Shown here in pieces: positions 1-6,846 of a DNA stretch of 10,972 bases (position 1 is the first letter of the stretch; every line of letters begins with the position of its first letter). The notes under the pieces were generated by a model. That model had not been told where the DNA came from. It saw only the letters and a program-made list of their open reading frames with translations, and ran no database searches. This stretch comes from Savagea sp. (lineage in GTDB: Bacteria > Bacillota > Bacilli > Bacillales_A > Planococcaceae), in NCBI GenBank assembly GCA_030152265.1, contig JASLHQ010000221.1, positions 1 to 10,972 on the forward strand, read 5' to 3'. A program made the translations under genes and the position numbers.

Positions 1-15
1 AAAAAAGTGACCTTC

Positions 16-45
16 TTTTCAAAGCGAGTCGAAACGTGCTAAAAT
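16..45 (+). promoter_or_regulatory. Putative sigma-A promoter of gltX
   Basis: A -35-like TTTTCA (16-21) is followed 18 bp later by the -10 element TAAAAT (40-45). A TG dinucleotide at 37-38 makes this an extended -10. Transcription would start near 52, giving a leader of about 33 nt before the gltX ATG. The -35 is weak, so the call rests mainly on the extended -10 and its position. Bases 1-63 contain no other recognisable element. Confidence 0.5.
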
Positions 46-84
46 GATGAAGTAGACAACTAAATGTTGGGAGAGACAACAACA

Positions 85-1545
85 ATGACAAAAGAAGTTC
101 GAGTACGCTATGCCCCAAGTCCGACTGGACATTTACATATCGGAGGAGCACGTACAGCATTATTCAACTATTTATACGCACGTCACCACGGTGGGAAATT
201 TATCGTTCGTATTGAAGATACAGATACAGAACGTAATATCGAAGGTGGAGAGCGTTCACAACTCGATAATTTAAAATGGTTAGGTTTAGAATATGATGAG
301 TCTGTTGATATCGGTGGACCGTATGCACCGTACCGTCAAACAGATCGTCTCGATACGTATACGAAATATGCGAACCAATTATTAGAGGAAGGTAAAGCAT
401 ATAAATGTTTCTGTACGACAGAAGAGTTAGAAGCAGAGCGTGAAGCGCAAAAAGCTTCAGGCATCGCAGCGCCGATGTATTCAGGTAAATGTCGTCATTT
501 ATCAGAAGAAGAAATTCAAGCACAAGAAGCAGCAGGTAAACCATATACATTGCGCTTCGCTGTACCTGAAGGTGTCACGTACAAATTTACGGACCTCGTA
601 CGTGGCGATGTAGCATTTGAATCAGAAGATATCGGTGATTGGGTGATTGTGAAAGCGAACGGAATTCCAACGTATAACTTCGCAGTTGTAATTGATGACC
701 ACTTGATGGAAATGACGCATATTTTCCGTGGAGAAGAGCATTTAACGAATACACCACGTCAAATTATGGTGTTTGATGCACTCGGTTGGGAATCACCAAC
801 ATTCGGTCATATGACATTGATCGTGAACGAAGATCGTAAAAAATTATCGAAACGTGACGAATCGATTATTCAATTCGTTTCACAGTACAAAGATTTAGGT
901 TACTTACCAGAAGCGATGTTCAACTTCTTCGCATTACTCGGATGGTCACCAGGTGGAGAAGAAGAGATCTTCACGAAAGAACAGTTGATTGAAATCTTTG
1001 ATGAAAAACGTTTGGCAAAATCGCCATCGATGTTTGACAAAGATAAGTTAACTTGGATGAACAACCAATATATTAAACAGTTAGAGTTAGACGAAGTTGT
1101 CGCACTCACATTGCCACACTTACAAAAAGCAGGGCGTGTCAGCGAGACGATGACAGCGGAAGAAGAAGCGTGGGTGCGCGATTTAATCGCTCTGTATCAT
1201 GAACAATTAAGCTTCGGTGCAGAAATCGTAGAATTAACGACTCAATTCTTTACGAAAGAAATCGACTACGATGAAGCGGCACAAGAAGTGTTAGCGGGCG
1301 AACAAGTTCCAGAAGTGATGACAGCATTAAAAGCACAGTTTGAATCGATGGAACAGTTCACAGCTGAAAATATTAAAGCAGCAATTAAAGCAGTACAAAA
1401 AGAAACGGGCCATAAAGGTAAAAATTTATTCATGCCAATTCGTGTTGTGACGACAGGTGAAATGCGTGGACCAGAATTACCAAATGCGATTGCGTTAATC
1501 GGTAAAGAAGTAGCGATTGATCGCGTTGCGAAATATGCACAGTAA
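85..1545 (+). CDS. gltX: Glutamyl-tRNA synthetase (GluRS)
   Basis: Class I aminoacyl-tRNA synthetase of the cytoplasm that attaches glutamate to tRNA-Glu. In Bacillales it usually also charges tRNA-Gln for later GatCAB amidation. The product is 486 aa, close to the 483 aa of B. subtilis. The Rossmann catalytic domain carries the HIGH-type motif HLHIGG (residues 16-21) and the KMSKS-type motif KLSKR (253-257). An all-helical anticodon-binding region fills the C-terminal third. Cys108, Cys110, Cys136 and His138 match the spacing of the zinc ligands in E. coli GluRS. From memory, B. subtilis has lost the third of these. I chose the ATG at 85 because GGGAGAG (69-75) lies 9 nt upstream. An in-frame ATG at 64 would add MLGETTT but has no Shine-Dalgarno sequence. 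The cys T-box leader follows directly. Confidence 0.98.
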   Translation: MTKEVRVRYAPSPTGHLHIGGARTALFNYLYARHHGGKFIVRIEDTDTERNIEGGERSQLDNLKWLGLEYDESVDIGGPYAPYRQTDRLDTYTKYANQLLEEGKAYKCFCTTEELEAEREAQKASGIAAPMYSGKCRHLSEEEIQAQEAAGKPYTLRFAVPEGVTYKFTDLVRGDVAFESEDIGDWVIVKANGIPTYNFAVVIDDHLMEMTHIFRGEEHLTNTPRQIMVFDALGWESPTFGHMTLIVNEDRKKLSKRDESIIQFVSQYKDLGYLPEAMFNFFALLGWSPGGEEEIFTKEQLIEIFDEKRLAKSPSMFDKDKLTWMNNQYIKQLELDEVVALTLPHLQKAGRVSETMTAEEEAWVRDLIALYHEQLSFGAEIVELTTQFFTKEIDYDEAAQEVLAGEQVPEVMTALKAQFESMEQFTAENIKAAIKAVQKETGHKGKNLFMPIRVVTTGEMRGPELPNAIALIGKEVAIDRVAKYAQ

Positions 1546-1550
1546 AGCGT

Positions 1551-1785
1551 AGAAAAGGAAGAGTACATGATTGAATCAATCTGCAGAGAGGATTTCACAC
1601 TGGTGAAAGAAGTCCGATTGCTTCATCATCGAATGCCCCTTTGAGCGTCGTTTCGAAATGAGAGTAGAGGCGAACGGTTAACTTCCGTTACAAAGTTTAA
1701 GTGAAAGATGCTTATTTGAGTAGGCATCTTTAAGTGGAGTGGAACCGCGCAAAAGCGTCTCTATCGTCAGGATAGAGGCGTTTTT
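1551..1785 (+). ncRNA. T-box riboswitch, tRNA-Cys specific, upstream of cysE-cysS
   Basis: This leader reads the charging state of tRNA-Cys and controls transcription of cysE-cysS. The base of stem I is AAAGG (1554-1558) paired with CCTTT (1638-1642). The specifier loop has the typical AGTA (1562-1565) opposite GAA (1631-1633), followed by the specifier codon TGC (1634-1636) for cysteine. A mid stem pairs about 1567-1581 with 1616-1629, and an apical hairpin is TTTCAC/GTGAAA (1583-1588, 1593-1598). Stem III is AAAGATGC/GCATCTTT (1704-1711, 1724-1731). The T-box core GGAGTGGAACCGCG is at 1736-1749. Its TGGA can pair with the UCCA acceptor end expected of tRNA-Cys, whose discriminator base is U. 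A terminator follows. The arrangement is known from the B. subtilis gltX-cysE-cysS cluster. I see no convincing promoter just upstream, so readthrough from gltX is likely. Confidence 0.94.
1756..1785 (+). terminator. Intrinsic terminator of the cys T-box leader
   Basis: The stem CGTCTCTATC (1756-1765) pairs with GATAGAGGCG (1771-1780), with one G·U wobble and a 5-nt loop. Five T residues follow (1781-1785). It is the default OFF structure. Pairing of uncharged tRNA-Cys with the T-box sequence just upstream should favour the competing antiterminator. Confidence 0.9.
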
Positions 1786-1819
1786 GTCGTTCCTTTGAGA
1801 TTAGTTGAGGAGGTTTTAT

Positions 1820-2542
1820 ATGATGTTTGCTCGTATGAAAGAAGATATTCGTTGTATTATGGAGCAAGACCCTGCGGCGAGAAGTGTTTTTGAAGTAATC
1901 ATTACGTATTCAGGATTGCATGCTGTTTGGTTCCATCGAATCGCACATTGGTTTTTCCGTCATCGTCTTTATTTTTTTGCCCGTGCAACTTCGCAGTTTA
2001 GCCGTTGGGTGTCGGGTATCGAAATTCACCCTGGAGCGAAATTAGGCCGACGTCTATTTATCGACCACGGAATGGGAGTTGTTATTGGCGAAACGTGTGA
2101 GATCGGAGATGATGTGACGATTTATCAAGGAGTGACATTAGGTGGAACGGGTAAGGAACAAGGGAAGCGTCATCCGACATTGGAAGATGGTGTGTTAATT
2201 GCTGCTGGCGCGAAGGTGCTTGGCTCGATTACAATCGGCGCAAACAGTAAAATTGGAGCGGGCTCTGTCGTGTTGAAAGAAGTTCCGCCCAATGCCACAG
2301 TAGTAGGAATTCCAGGAAAAGTCGTCATGCAAGATGGAAAACGAGTGAGAGAAGAACATTTCAACCATGGCAACATGCCAGATCCTGTATCAGACGCAGT
2401 GAAACAACTTCAACAACAAATTGACGAACTAAAGCAAAATAGCGCGCTTACGATGAATGAATTGTTACGAAAAGATGTAGCGCAATTACAACAGCAAGTG
2501 AATGAATTAACAGAACGAATTGATCAAATGGAGGGACGCTAA
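1820..2542 (+). CDS. cysE: Serine O-acetyltransferase
   Basis: Transfers acetyl from acetyl-CoA to L-serine, giving O-acetylserine, the first committed step of cysteine synthesis. The product is 240 aa. An N-terminal helical domain (about 1-65) is followed by a left-handed beta-helix of hexapeptide repeats (about 68-168). The active-site His83 of IDHGMG and His118 of KRHP are present, together with the GGTGK loop (108-112). After residue 190 comes a Gln- and Glu-rich heptad-like tail that probably forms a coiled coil. It is longer than I remember for B. subtilis. GAGGAGG (1807-1813) is 6 nt from the ATG at 1820 and 9 nt from a second ATG at 1823, and either could be used. The gene lies behind the cys T-box and its stop codon touches the cysS start. 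Cysteine supply and tRNA-Cys charging are therefore controlled together. Confidence 0.96.
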   Translation: MMFARMKEDIRCIMEQDPAARSVFEVIITYSGLHAVWFHRIAHWFFRHRLYFFARATSQFSRWVSGIEIHPGAKLGRRLFIDHGMGVVIGETCEIGDDVTIYQGVTLGGTGKEQGKRHPTLEDGVLIAAGAKVLGSITIGANSKIGAGSVVLKEVPPNATVVGIPGKVVMQDGKRVREEHFNHGNMPDPVSDAVKQLQQQIDELKQNSALTMNELLRKDVAQLQQQVNELTERIDQMEGR

Positions 2543-3943
2543 ATGATTCAAATTTATAACACGTTGACACGTAAAAAAGAAAAGTTTGTACCGATTGAAG
2601 AAGGAAAAGTATCGATGTACGTATGTGGACCGACTGTATATAACTACATCCATATCGGAAACGCTCGCCCAGTTATCGCCTTCGACACTGTACGTCGCTA
2701 TTTACAGTATCGCGGGTATGATGTGAAATATATTTCGAATTTTACGGATGTCGACGATAAAATTATTCGTGCGGCAAACGAGTTAGGAGAAGATGTCCGT
2801 GAATTGACGGACCGCTTTATCGATGCGTATTTCGAGGACGTAGAAGCGCTCGGTTGTGCGCGAGCAGATGCGCATCCACGTGTTACGGATCACATCGAAG
2901 ATATCGTGAAATTTATCGAAGTGCTAGTCGAAAAAGATTATGCTTATGAAAGCAATGGTGATGTTTATTTCAGAACGGCAAAGTTTGACGGTTACGGAAA
3001 GTTATCTCATCAATCAATCGATGAATTACGTGTCGGTGCACGTATCGAAAAAAACGAACAAAAAGACAACGCTCTCGACTTTGCGCTTTGGAAAAAAGCG
3101 AAGGACGGCGAAGTTGCTTGGGATAGTCCGTGGGGGAAAGGTCGTCCAGGATGGCATATCGAATGTTCTGTCATGGCTCGTGAACATCTCGGAGATACGA
3201 TTGACATTCACGCGGGAGGACAAGATTTAACATTCCCACACCACGAAAATGAAATAGCACAGTCGGAAGCGATGACAGGAAAAACATTCGCGAACTACTG
3301 GATGCATAATGGCTACATTAACGTTGAAAATGAAAAGATGAGTAAGTCACTCGGTAACTTCATTACAGTGACGGATATTCGAAAACAAATCGATCCGAAA
3401 GTGTTACGTTTCTTCATGTTATCGGTTCACTACCGTCACCCGATTAACTTCTCACAAGAATTAGTAGAAAGTGCGGCGAACGGGTTGGAGCGTATCGAAA
3501 CAGCGTATGCGAACGTGAAGTATCGTATGGCGCATAGCACGAACTTAGCCGATGATGTGACACCTTGGATGGACAAAATTCAAGAGCAAGTCGATGCTTT
3601 TACACGTGCGATGGACGATGACTTCAATACAGCAAACGGAATCGCAGCTATTTTTGAATTAGCGAAATTAGCGAACGTTTATTTATTAGAAGAACAGACG
3701 GACCTCGAGGTATTAAAACGTTTTGAAAAAGAATTAAAACAATTGATGAATATTCTAGGCATTGAACTCGGTCAACAAGAAGAAGCGAGCTTAGATGAGC
3801 GCATTGATCAATTGATTGAAGAGCGATTAGAAGCACGTAAAAACCGCGATTTTGCACGAGCGGACGAAATTCGTGATTTACTACAAGCAGAAGGTATCGT
3901 GTTGGAAGATACAGCGCAAGGCACGAGATGGAAAAGAGGCTAA
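2543..3943 (+). CDS. cysS: Cysteinyl-tRNA synthetase (CysRS)
   Basis: Zinc-dependent class I synthetase that charges tRNA-Cys. The product is 466 aa, the same size class as the B. subtilis enzyme. The HIGH motif is HIGN (37-40) and the KMSKS motif is complete (265-269). Cys28, Cys208, His233 and Glu237 match the zinc site that selects the cysteine thiol in E. coli CysRS. The C-terminal helical anticodon-binding part ends in DTAQGTRWKRG, as in B. subtilis. The ATG directly follows the cysE TAA (no gap), with GGAGGG at about 2530-2535 inside the cysE end, so translation is probably coupled. The T-box at 1551-1785 should control it through cysE. The last 16 nt overlap mrnC. Confidence 0.98.
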   Translation: MIQIYNTLTRKKEKFVPIEEGKVSMYVCGPTVYNYIHIGNARPVIAFDTVRRYLQYRGYDVKYISNFTDVDDKIIRAANELGEDVRELTDRFIDAYFEDVEALGCARADAHPRVTDHIEDIVKFIEVLVEKDYAYESNGDVYFRTAKFDGYGKLSHQSIDELRVGARIEKNEQKDNALDFALWKKAKDGEVAWDSPWGKGRPGWHIECSVMAREHLGDTIDIHAGGQDLTFPHHENEIAQSEAMTGKTFANYWMHNGYINVENEKMSKSLGNFITVTDIRKQIDPKVLRFFMLSVHYRHPINFSQELVESAANGLERIETAYANVKYRMAHSTNLADDVTPWMDKIQEQVDAFTRAMDDDFNTANGIAAIFELAKLANVYLLEEQTDLEVLKRFEKELKQLMNILGIELGQQEEASLDERIDQLIEERLEARKNRDFARADEIRDLLQAEGIVLEDTAQGTRWKRG

Positions 3944-4365
3944 TACATCCAGTGAAAGAGTTAACAGCAGGAGAGGTAAAACAGTTAAATGCCCTCACAT
4001 TAGCTTACATGGGGGATGCGGTTTACGAGCGAGTCATTCGTGAAAGACTCATCCATAAAGGAATGACGAAACCGAATAAATTGCATCATTATGCGACGAG
4101 TTACGTGTCGGCAAAAGCGCAAGCATCAATCATTCAAAAGATGCAAGAAGAGCAGTTTATGACAGAGGAAGAAGCGGCAGTTTTTCGAAGAGGTCGCAAC
4201 GCAAAGTCTCATAGTGTACCGAAACATACATCGATTCAAACGTATAATTTAAGTACGGCATTCGAAGCGGTGATTGGTTATTTATATTTATTGAAACGAG
4301 AAGAACGGTTAACAGAATGGTATGACTATGCCATTACTACAATAGAAAAAGGAGGAAGAGCGTGA
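3928..4365 (+). CDS. mrnC: Mini-ribonuclease III
   Basis: Dimeric double-strand-specific endonuclease made of an RNase III catalytic domain without the usual dsRNA-binding domain. In B. subtilis it matures both ends of 23S rRNA, stimulated by ribosomal protein L3. The product is 145 aa (B. subtilis 143). Asp30 in AYMGDAVYE corresponds to the catalytic Asp23 of B. subtilis. RGRNAKS (about 88-94) and STAFEAVIGYLYL (about 109-121) are family signatures, the latter carrying a metal-binding Glu. The ATG at 3928 overlaps the end of cysS and has a modest AAGG 6 nt upstream. A GTG at 3952, after the cysS stop, is an alternative start that would remove eight residues. This is the usual place for the gene in Bacillales. 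Confidence 0.95.
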   Translation: MEKRLIHPVKELTAGEVKQLNALTLAYMGDAVYERVIRERLIHKGMTKPNKLHHYATSYVSAKAQASIIQKMQEEQFMTEEEAAVFRRGRNAKSHSVPKHTSIQTYNLSTAFEAVIGYLYLLKREERLTEWYDYAITTIEKGGRA

Positions 4366-5117
4366 TGAGCAAAGAGGAAGAGATTATCGGTGGGAAAAAT
4401 CCTGTGTTCGAAGCGTTACGAGCAGGTCGAGAGTTGAATAAAATATGGGTAGCAGAAGGAACGCAAAAAAAGACGTATGATGAGCTAATGAAACTAGTAC
4501 GTCCGACGAAAATCGTCGTCCAAACCGTCCCTAAAAAGAAGTTGGATCAATTGACGTCATCGAATCATCAAGGGATTGTAGCATCGGTGGCAGCGTATGA
4601 ATATGCTGAATTGGAAGACTTATTCGCGATTGCGGAAGAGCGCCAGCAAGATCCGTTTTTCATCATTTTAGATGAACTGGAAGACCCGCACAATTTAGGG
4701 TCTATTATGCGAACGGCAGACGCCGTCGGAGCACACGGGATCATCATACCGAAACGTCGTTCAGTCGCACTTACGTCAACCGTAGCGAAGGCATCTACGG
4801 GAGCTATTGAGTATATCCCAGTCGTGCGCGTGAACAATTTATCGCAGACGGTTGATGAATTGAAAGAGCGTGGCGTATGGATTGCAGGAACAGACGCGGG
4901 AAACAAAACCGATTATCGTCATATGGATGCGACGTTGCCACTCGCTGTCATTATCGGAAGTGAAGGGAAAGGGATGTCACGCATTTTAAAAGAACGTTGT
5001 GACTTTCTTTACCAAATGCCGATGGTCGGTCAAGTGACGTCTTTAAACGCTTCAGTAGCAGCGGCAATTTTAATGTATGAAGTGTATCGTAAGCGACATC
5101 CGCTCGCCAAAAAATGA
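4365..5117 (+). CDS. rlmB: 23S rRNA 2'-O-methyltransferase, TrmH/SpoU family (RlmB-like)
   Basis: SPOUT-class methyltransferase that uses S-adenosylmethionine. Its E. coli relative RlmB makes Gm2251 in the ribosomal P-loop, and the B. subtilis gene at this locus is yacO/rlmB. The product is 250 aa. An N-terminal substrate-binding domain (about 6-75, ending NHQGIVA) is followed by the knotted catalytic domain. Motif 1 is DPHNLGSIMRT (108-118, with Asn110 and Arg116), motif 2 is GSEGKGMS (198-205), and motif 3 is SLNASVA (226-232). The ATG at 4365 overlaps the mrnC TGA by one base and has GGAGG (4351-4355) 9 nt upstream. A GTG at 4362 is a less likely start. Family assignment is secure, but the exact target nucleotide is inferred from position and homology. 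Confidence 0.94.
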   Translation: MSKEEEIIGGKNPVFEALRAGRELNKIWVAEGTQKKTYDELMKLVRPTKIVVQTVPKKKLDQLTSSNHQGIVASVAAYEYAELEDLFAIAEERQQDPFFIILDELEDPHNLGSIMRTADAVGAHGIIIPKRRSVALTSTVAKASTGAIEYIPVVRVNNLSQTVDELKERGVWIAGTDAGNKTDYRHMDATLPLAVIIGSEGKGMSRILKERCDFLYQMPMVGQVTSLNASVAAAILMYEVYRKRHPLAKK

Positions 5118-5650
5118 CGAGAAGAAAAAAGAAAAGAGATACTGTGTTAATCGTCGATGGATATAATATCATCGGCGATTGGCCAGAATTACAAAAATTG
5201 AAATTGATGAGTTTAGATTTAGCACGCCGGGAATTAGAAGAGCGTTTAGAAGAGTATGCGGCTTATATGAAGTGGCGTATTATACTCGTATTCGATGCAC
5301 ATTTACAAAAAGGAAAAGAAGCTGTCCATAAAGGGTCGAATATTCAAGTTGTTTATACGAGAGAGAAAGAAACGGCAGACGAGCGAATTGAGCGGCTTGT
5401 ACAAGAGTTGAAACGTCGTCAAACGACAATTTATGTAGCGACGAGTGACTCGGTAGAACAATGGGTTATTTTCGGACAAGGCGCGTTGCGAAAGTCAGCG
5501 AGAGAGCTACAATTAGAACTCGGTCAATCGAAAGAAGAAATTAGCGGAGTATTGCACCGTCCTCAAAAGAAAGAAACAACTTTTAGAAACGATCGCTATC
5601 CGCCGGATGTGATGGAAGCTTTGGAGAAAATCAGACGGGGATTGAAGTGA
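5114..5650 (+). CDS. rae1: Rae1/YacP, ribosome-associated endoribonuclease (NYN/PIN fold)
   Basis: In B. subtilis, Rae1 (YacP) enters the ribosomal A site and cuts certain mRNAs during translation. The product is 178 aa (B. subtilis about 170). Acidic residues typical of NYN/PIN nucleases are visible: Asp15 in VDGYN, Asp61 in FDAH, Asp89 in ETADERIE and Asp112 in ATSDS. FGQGALRKSAREL is a conserved signature of this family. The ATG at 5114 overlaps the rlmB stop in an ATGA arrangement and has no clear Shine-Dalgarno, so translation is probably coupled to rlmB. A GTG at 5142, directly before LIVDGYN, would give an N-terminus closer to that of B. subtilis. I keep the ATG but the start is uncertain. 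Confidence 0.92.
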   Translation: MTRRKKKRDTVLIVDGYNIIGDWPELQKLKLMSLDLARRELEERLEEYAAYMKWRIILVFDAHLQKGKEAVHKGSNIQVVYTREKETADERIERLVQELKRRQTTIYVATSDSVEQWVIFGQGALRKSARELQLELGQSKEEISGVLHRPQKKETTFRNDRYPPDVMEALEKIRRGLK

Positions 5651-5668
5651 AGCGGAGGAGACAGTTTG

Positions 5669-6265
5669 ATGAATTCTGAACAACAACAATCCGATTTGAA
5701 ATTAGTGAATGAATGGCGAAATGGTAAAGAGTGTGCAGCAGGTTTACTTATTGAAAAATATGAGAATTTCGTCAAGATGAAAGCTCGCTCTTATTTTTTG
5801 ATTGGGGGTGAGCGAGAAGACTTGGCGCAAGAGGGGATGATTGGATTGTACCGTGCGATTCAAACGTATGATACAGCCCGAGATGTGCCGTTTAGAAACT
5901 ATGCTGAACTTTGTGTGACGCGCCAAATATTAACCGCTATAAAAACGGCTTCGCGTCAAAAGCATCAACCGTTAAATTCGTCTTTATCACTCGACTATGA
6001 ACTAGAAGATTCAGAGCCTTTATTTCACCAAGTTAGTACGACAGATGTTTATAATCCGGAATGGATGATGCTTTATCGAGAGCAATATGAATTGTTTGAA
6101 AAGCAAATCGAAACGAAACTTAGTTCTTTGGAACGAGAAGTTTATTTTCGATATATTCAAGGGAGCTCTTATGACGAAATTGCGACAGCTTTGAAAAAAC
6201 CTGTAAAGTCAATCGACAATGCGTTACAAAGAATTAAGAAAAAATTGAACCCGCCGGTATTGTGA
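5669..6265 (+). CDS. sigH: RNA polymerase sigma-H factor (sigma-70 family)
   Basis: Alternative sigma factor. In Bacillus it drives genes for the move into stationary phase, competence and early sporulation. The product is 198 aa, against 218 in B. subtilis, and most of the missing length is at the N-terminus. Region 2 spans about 27-100, with the core-binding and promoter-melting stretch KARSYFLIG..REDLAQEGMIGLYRA and region 2.4 TRQILTAIKTASRQKH. Region 4 (about 148-193) contains a helix-turn-helix ending DNALQRIKKKL. GGAGGAG (5654-5660) lies 8 nt before the ATG at 5669. A TTG at 5666 is less likely. The gene follows rae1 by 18 nt, as in B. subtilis. Its presence does not prove sporulation, because non-sporulating relatives keep SigH-like factors. 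Confidence 0.95.
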   Translation: MNSEQQQSDLKLVNEWRNGKECAAGLLIEKYENFVKMKARSYFLIGGEREDLAQEGMIGLYRAIQTYDTARDVPFRNYAELCVTRQILTAIKTASRQKHQPLNSSLSLDYELEDSEPLFHQVSTTDVYNPEWMMLYREQYELFEKQIETKLSSLEREVYFRYIQGSSYDEIATALKKPVKSIDNALQRIKKKLNPPVL

Positions 6266-6284
6266 AACTTTTACATATGTTACA

Positions 6285-6313
6285 TTGACATGAAAAATTA
6301 CAAATGTTATTCT
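6285..6313 (+). promoter_or_regulatory. Strong sigma-A promoter for rpmGB-secE-nusG
   Basis: A perfect TTGACA (6285-6290), a 17-bp spacer and TATTCT (6308-6313), with TG at 6305-6306 giving an extended -10. Transcription should begin near 6320, about 33 nt before rpmGB. An ACATATGT palindrome (6273-6280) lies just upstream of the -35. No terminator separates sigH from this promoter, so sigH transcripts may read in. Confidence 0.82.
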
Positions 6314-6352
6314 TGTGCGAGTAAGTTAACTCATCTAAAGTAAGGTGAAGAC

Positions 6353-6505
6353 ATGACGAAGAAGATAGTTTTATGCTGTGAGGAATGTGGCTCTCGCAAC
6401 TATTCTGTACCTGCACGCAACAACGGAAAAGATGAGCGCCTCACATTAAAAAAACATTGTAAGCAATGCAATGCTCATACGGTTCACAAACAGACGAATC
6501 GGTAA
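6353..6505 (+). CDS. rpmGB: 50S ribosomal protein L33, zinc-ribbon (C+) form
   Basis: Small protein of the large ribosomal subunit, translated as 50 aa: MTKKIVLCCEECGSR... ending HKQTNR. Two CxxC pairs, Cys9/Cys12 and Cys36/Cys39, form the zinc ribbon that defines the C+ form. Bacillales often keep a second, cysteine-free L33 elsewhere for zinc-poor conditions. AAGGTGA (6342-6348) lies 4 nt before the ATG. The position directly upstream of secE is the usual one. The identification follows from direct translation, the cysteine pattern and the gene order. Confidence 0.93.
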   Translation: MTKKIVLCCEECGSRNYSVPARNNGKDERLTLKKHCKQCNAHTVHKQTNR

Positions 6506-6539
6506 TGATCAAGGATAAAAGTTCGGAGGTAGCACGAAG

Positions 6540-6728
6540 ATGAGCAATAATAAACAAGGCTTTTTAAGAAGCGTCGGTACTGAGATGCGCAAAGTAAGCT
6601 GGCCGAAACGTAAAGAACTCGTCCGGTATACGATTGTCGTTATTACGACTGTTATTTTTATGGCTTTATTTTTTGCAGCAACTGATTTTGGTATTAAGAA
6701 ACTAATGGATTGGTATATTAGTTTATAA
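6540..6728 (+). CDS. secE: Preprotein translocase subunit SecE
   Basis: Essential membrane subunit of the SecYEG protein-export channel, which clamps the two halves of SecY. The product is 62 aa, the short one-helix form typical of Gram-positive bacteria. The amphipathic cytoplasmic helix holds the conserved EMRKVSWPKRKEL (15-27). One hydrophobic membrane segment runs from about 30 to 50. GGAGGT (6525-6530) is 9 nt upstream of the ATG. The gene lies 34 nt after rpmGB. A terminator-like hairpin separates it from nusG, so the two are probably not made in equal amounts. Confidence 0.96.
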   Translation: MSNNKQGFLRSVGTEMRKVSWPKRKELVRYTIVVITTVIFMALFFAATDFGIKKLMDWYISL

Positions 6729-6747
6729 AAATGTAAAATATAACTGA

Positions 6748-6784
6748 GAAAAAATCCCGTCACGAGCAAGGAACGGGTTTTTTC
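6748..6784 (+). terminator. Intrinsic terminator between secE and nusG
   Basis: The GC stem CCCGT (6756-6760) pairs with ACGGG (6773-6777). It is extended by GAAAAAA (6748-6754) pairing with TTTTTTC (6778-6784), with a single bulged T at 6755. The loop is 12 nt and six T residues follow the GC stem. I see no clear promoter between this element and nusG, so nusG is probably expressed by readthrough. The hairpin likely acts as a partial terminator. Confidence 0.75.
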
Positions 6785-6796
6785 AGTTTAATTCAA

Positions 6797-6846
6797 TCGT
6801 ATGGAACATACGAGAAGGAGGGGCGGGACGAACAGTCCTCAAAACT
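6797..6846 (+). promoter_or_regulatory. nusG translation-initiation region with remote Shine-Dalgarno
   Basis: A perfect 7-bp hairpin TCGTATG/CATACGA with a GAA loop (6797-6813) is followed by AAGGAGGGG (6815-6823). The GGAGG (6817-6821) is 25 nt from the nusG ATG, far beyond the normal 5-10 nt. A small hairpin GGGAC/GTCCT (6825-6829, 6835-6839) lies between them and, if folded, would shorten the gap to 10 nt. CCTC (6837-6840) could instead pair with GAGG (6818-6821) and hide the Shine-Dalgarno. The two pairings exclude each other. Confidence 0.5.

Noticed and set aside
64..84. Upstream ATG for gltX at 64
   Set aside because: No Shine-Dalgarno precedes it. The ATG at 85 has GGGAGAG 9 nt upstream and gives the N-terminus expected from B. 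subtilis GltX.
200..550. Minus-strand frame of 116 codons inside gltX
   Set aside because: Antisense shadow of a certain gene, with no ribosome-binding site and low-complexity Leu/Tyr-rich product.
1500..1550. Separate promoter for the cysE T-box transcript
   Set aside because: I looked for -35/-10 pairs at the end of gltX and found none with acceptable matches and spacing. Readthrough from gltX is simpler.
1266..1598. Minus-strand frame over the gltX end and T-box
   Set aside because: Overlaps gltX and the structured T-box leader. The product has no recognisable features.
2940..3230. Plus-strand frame of 96 codons inside cysS
   Set aside because: Out-of-frame shadow of cysS, which is intact across the region.
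3648..3998. Minus-strand frame of 116 codons at the cysS-mrnC junction
   Set aside because: Antisense to two well-supported genes and has no independent signal.
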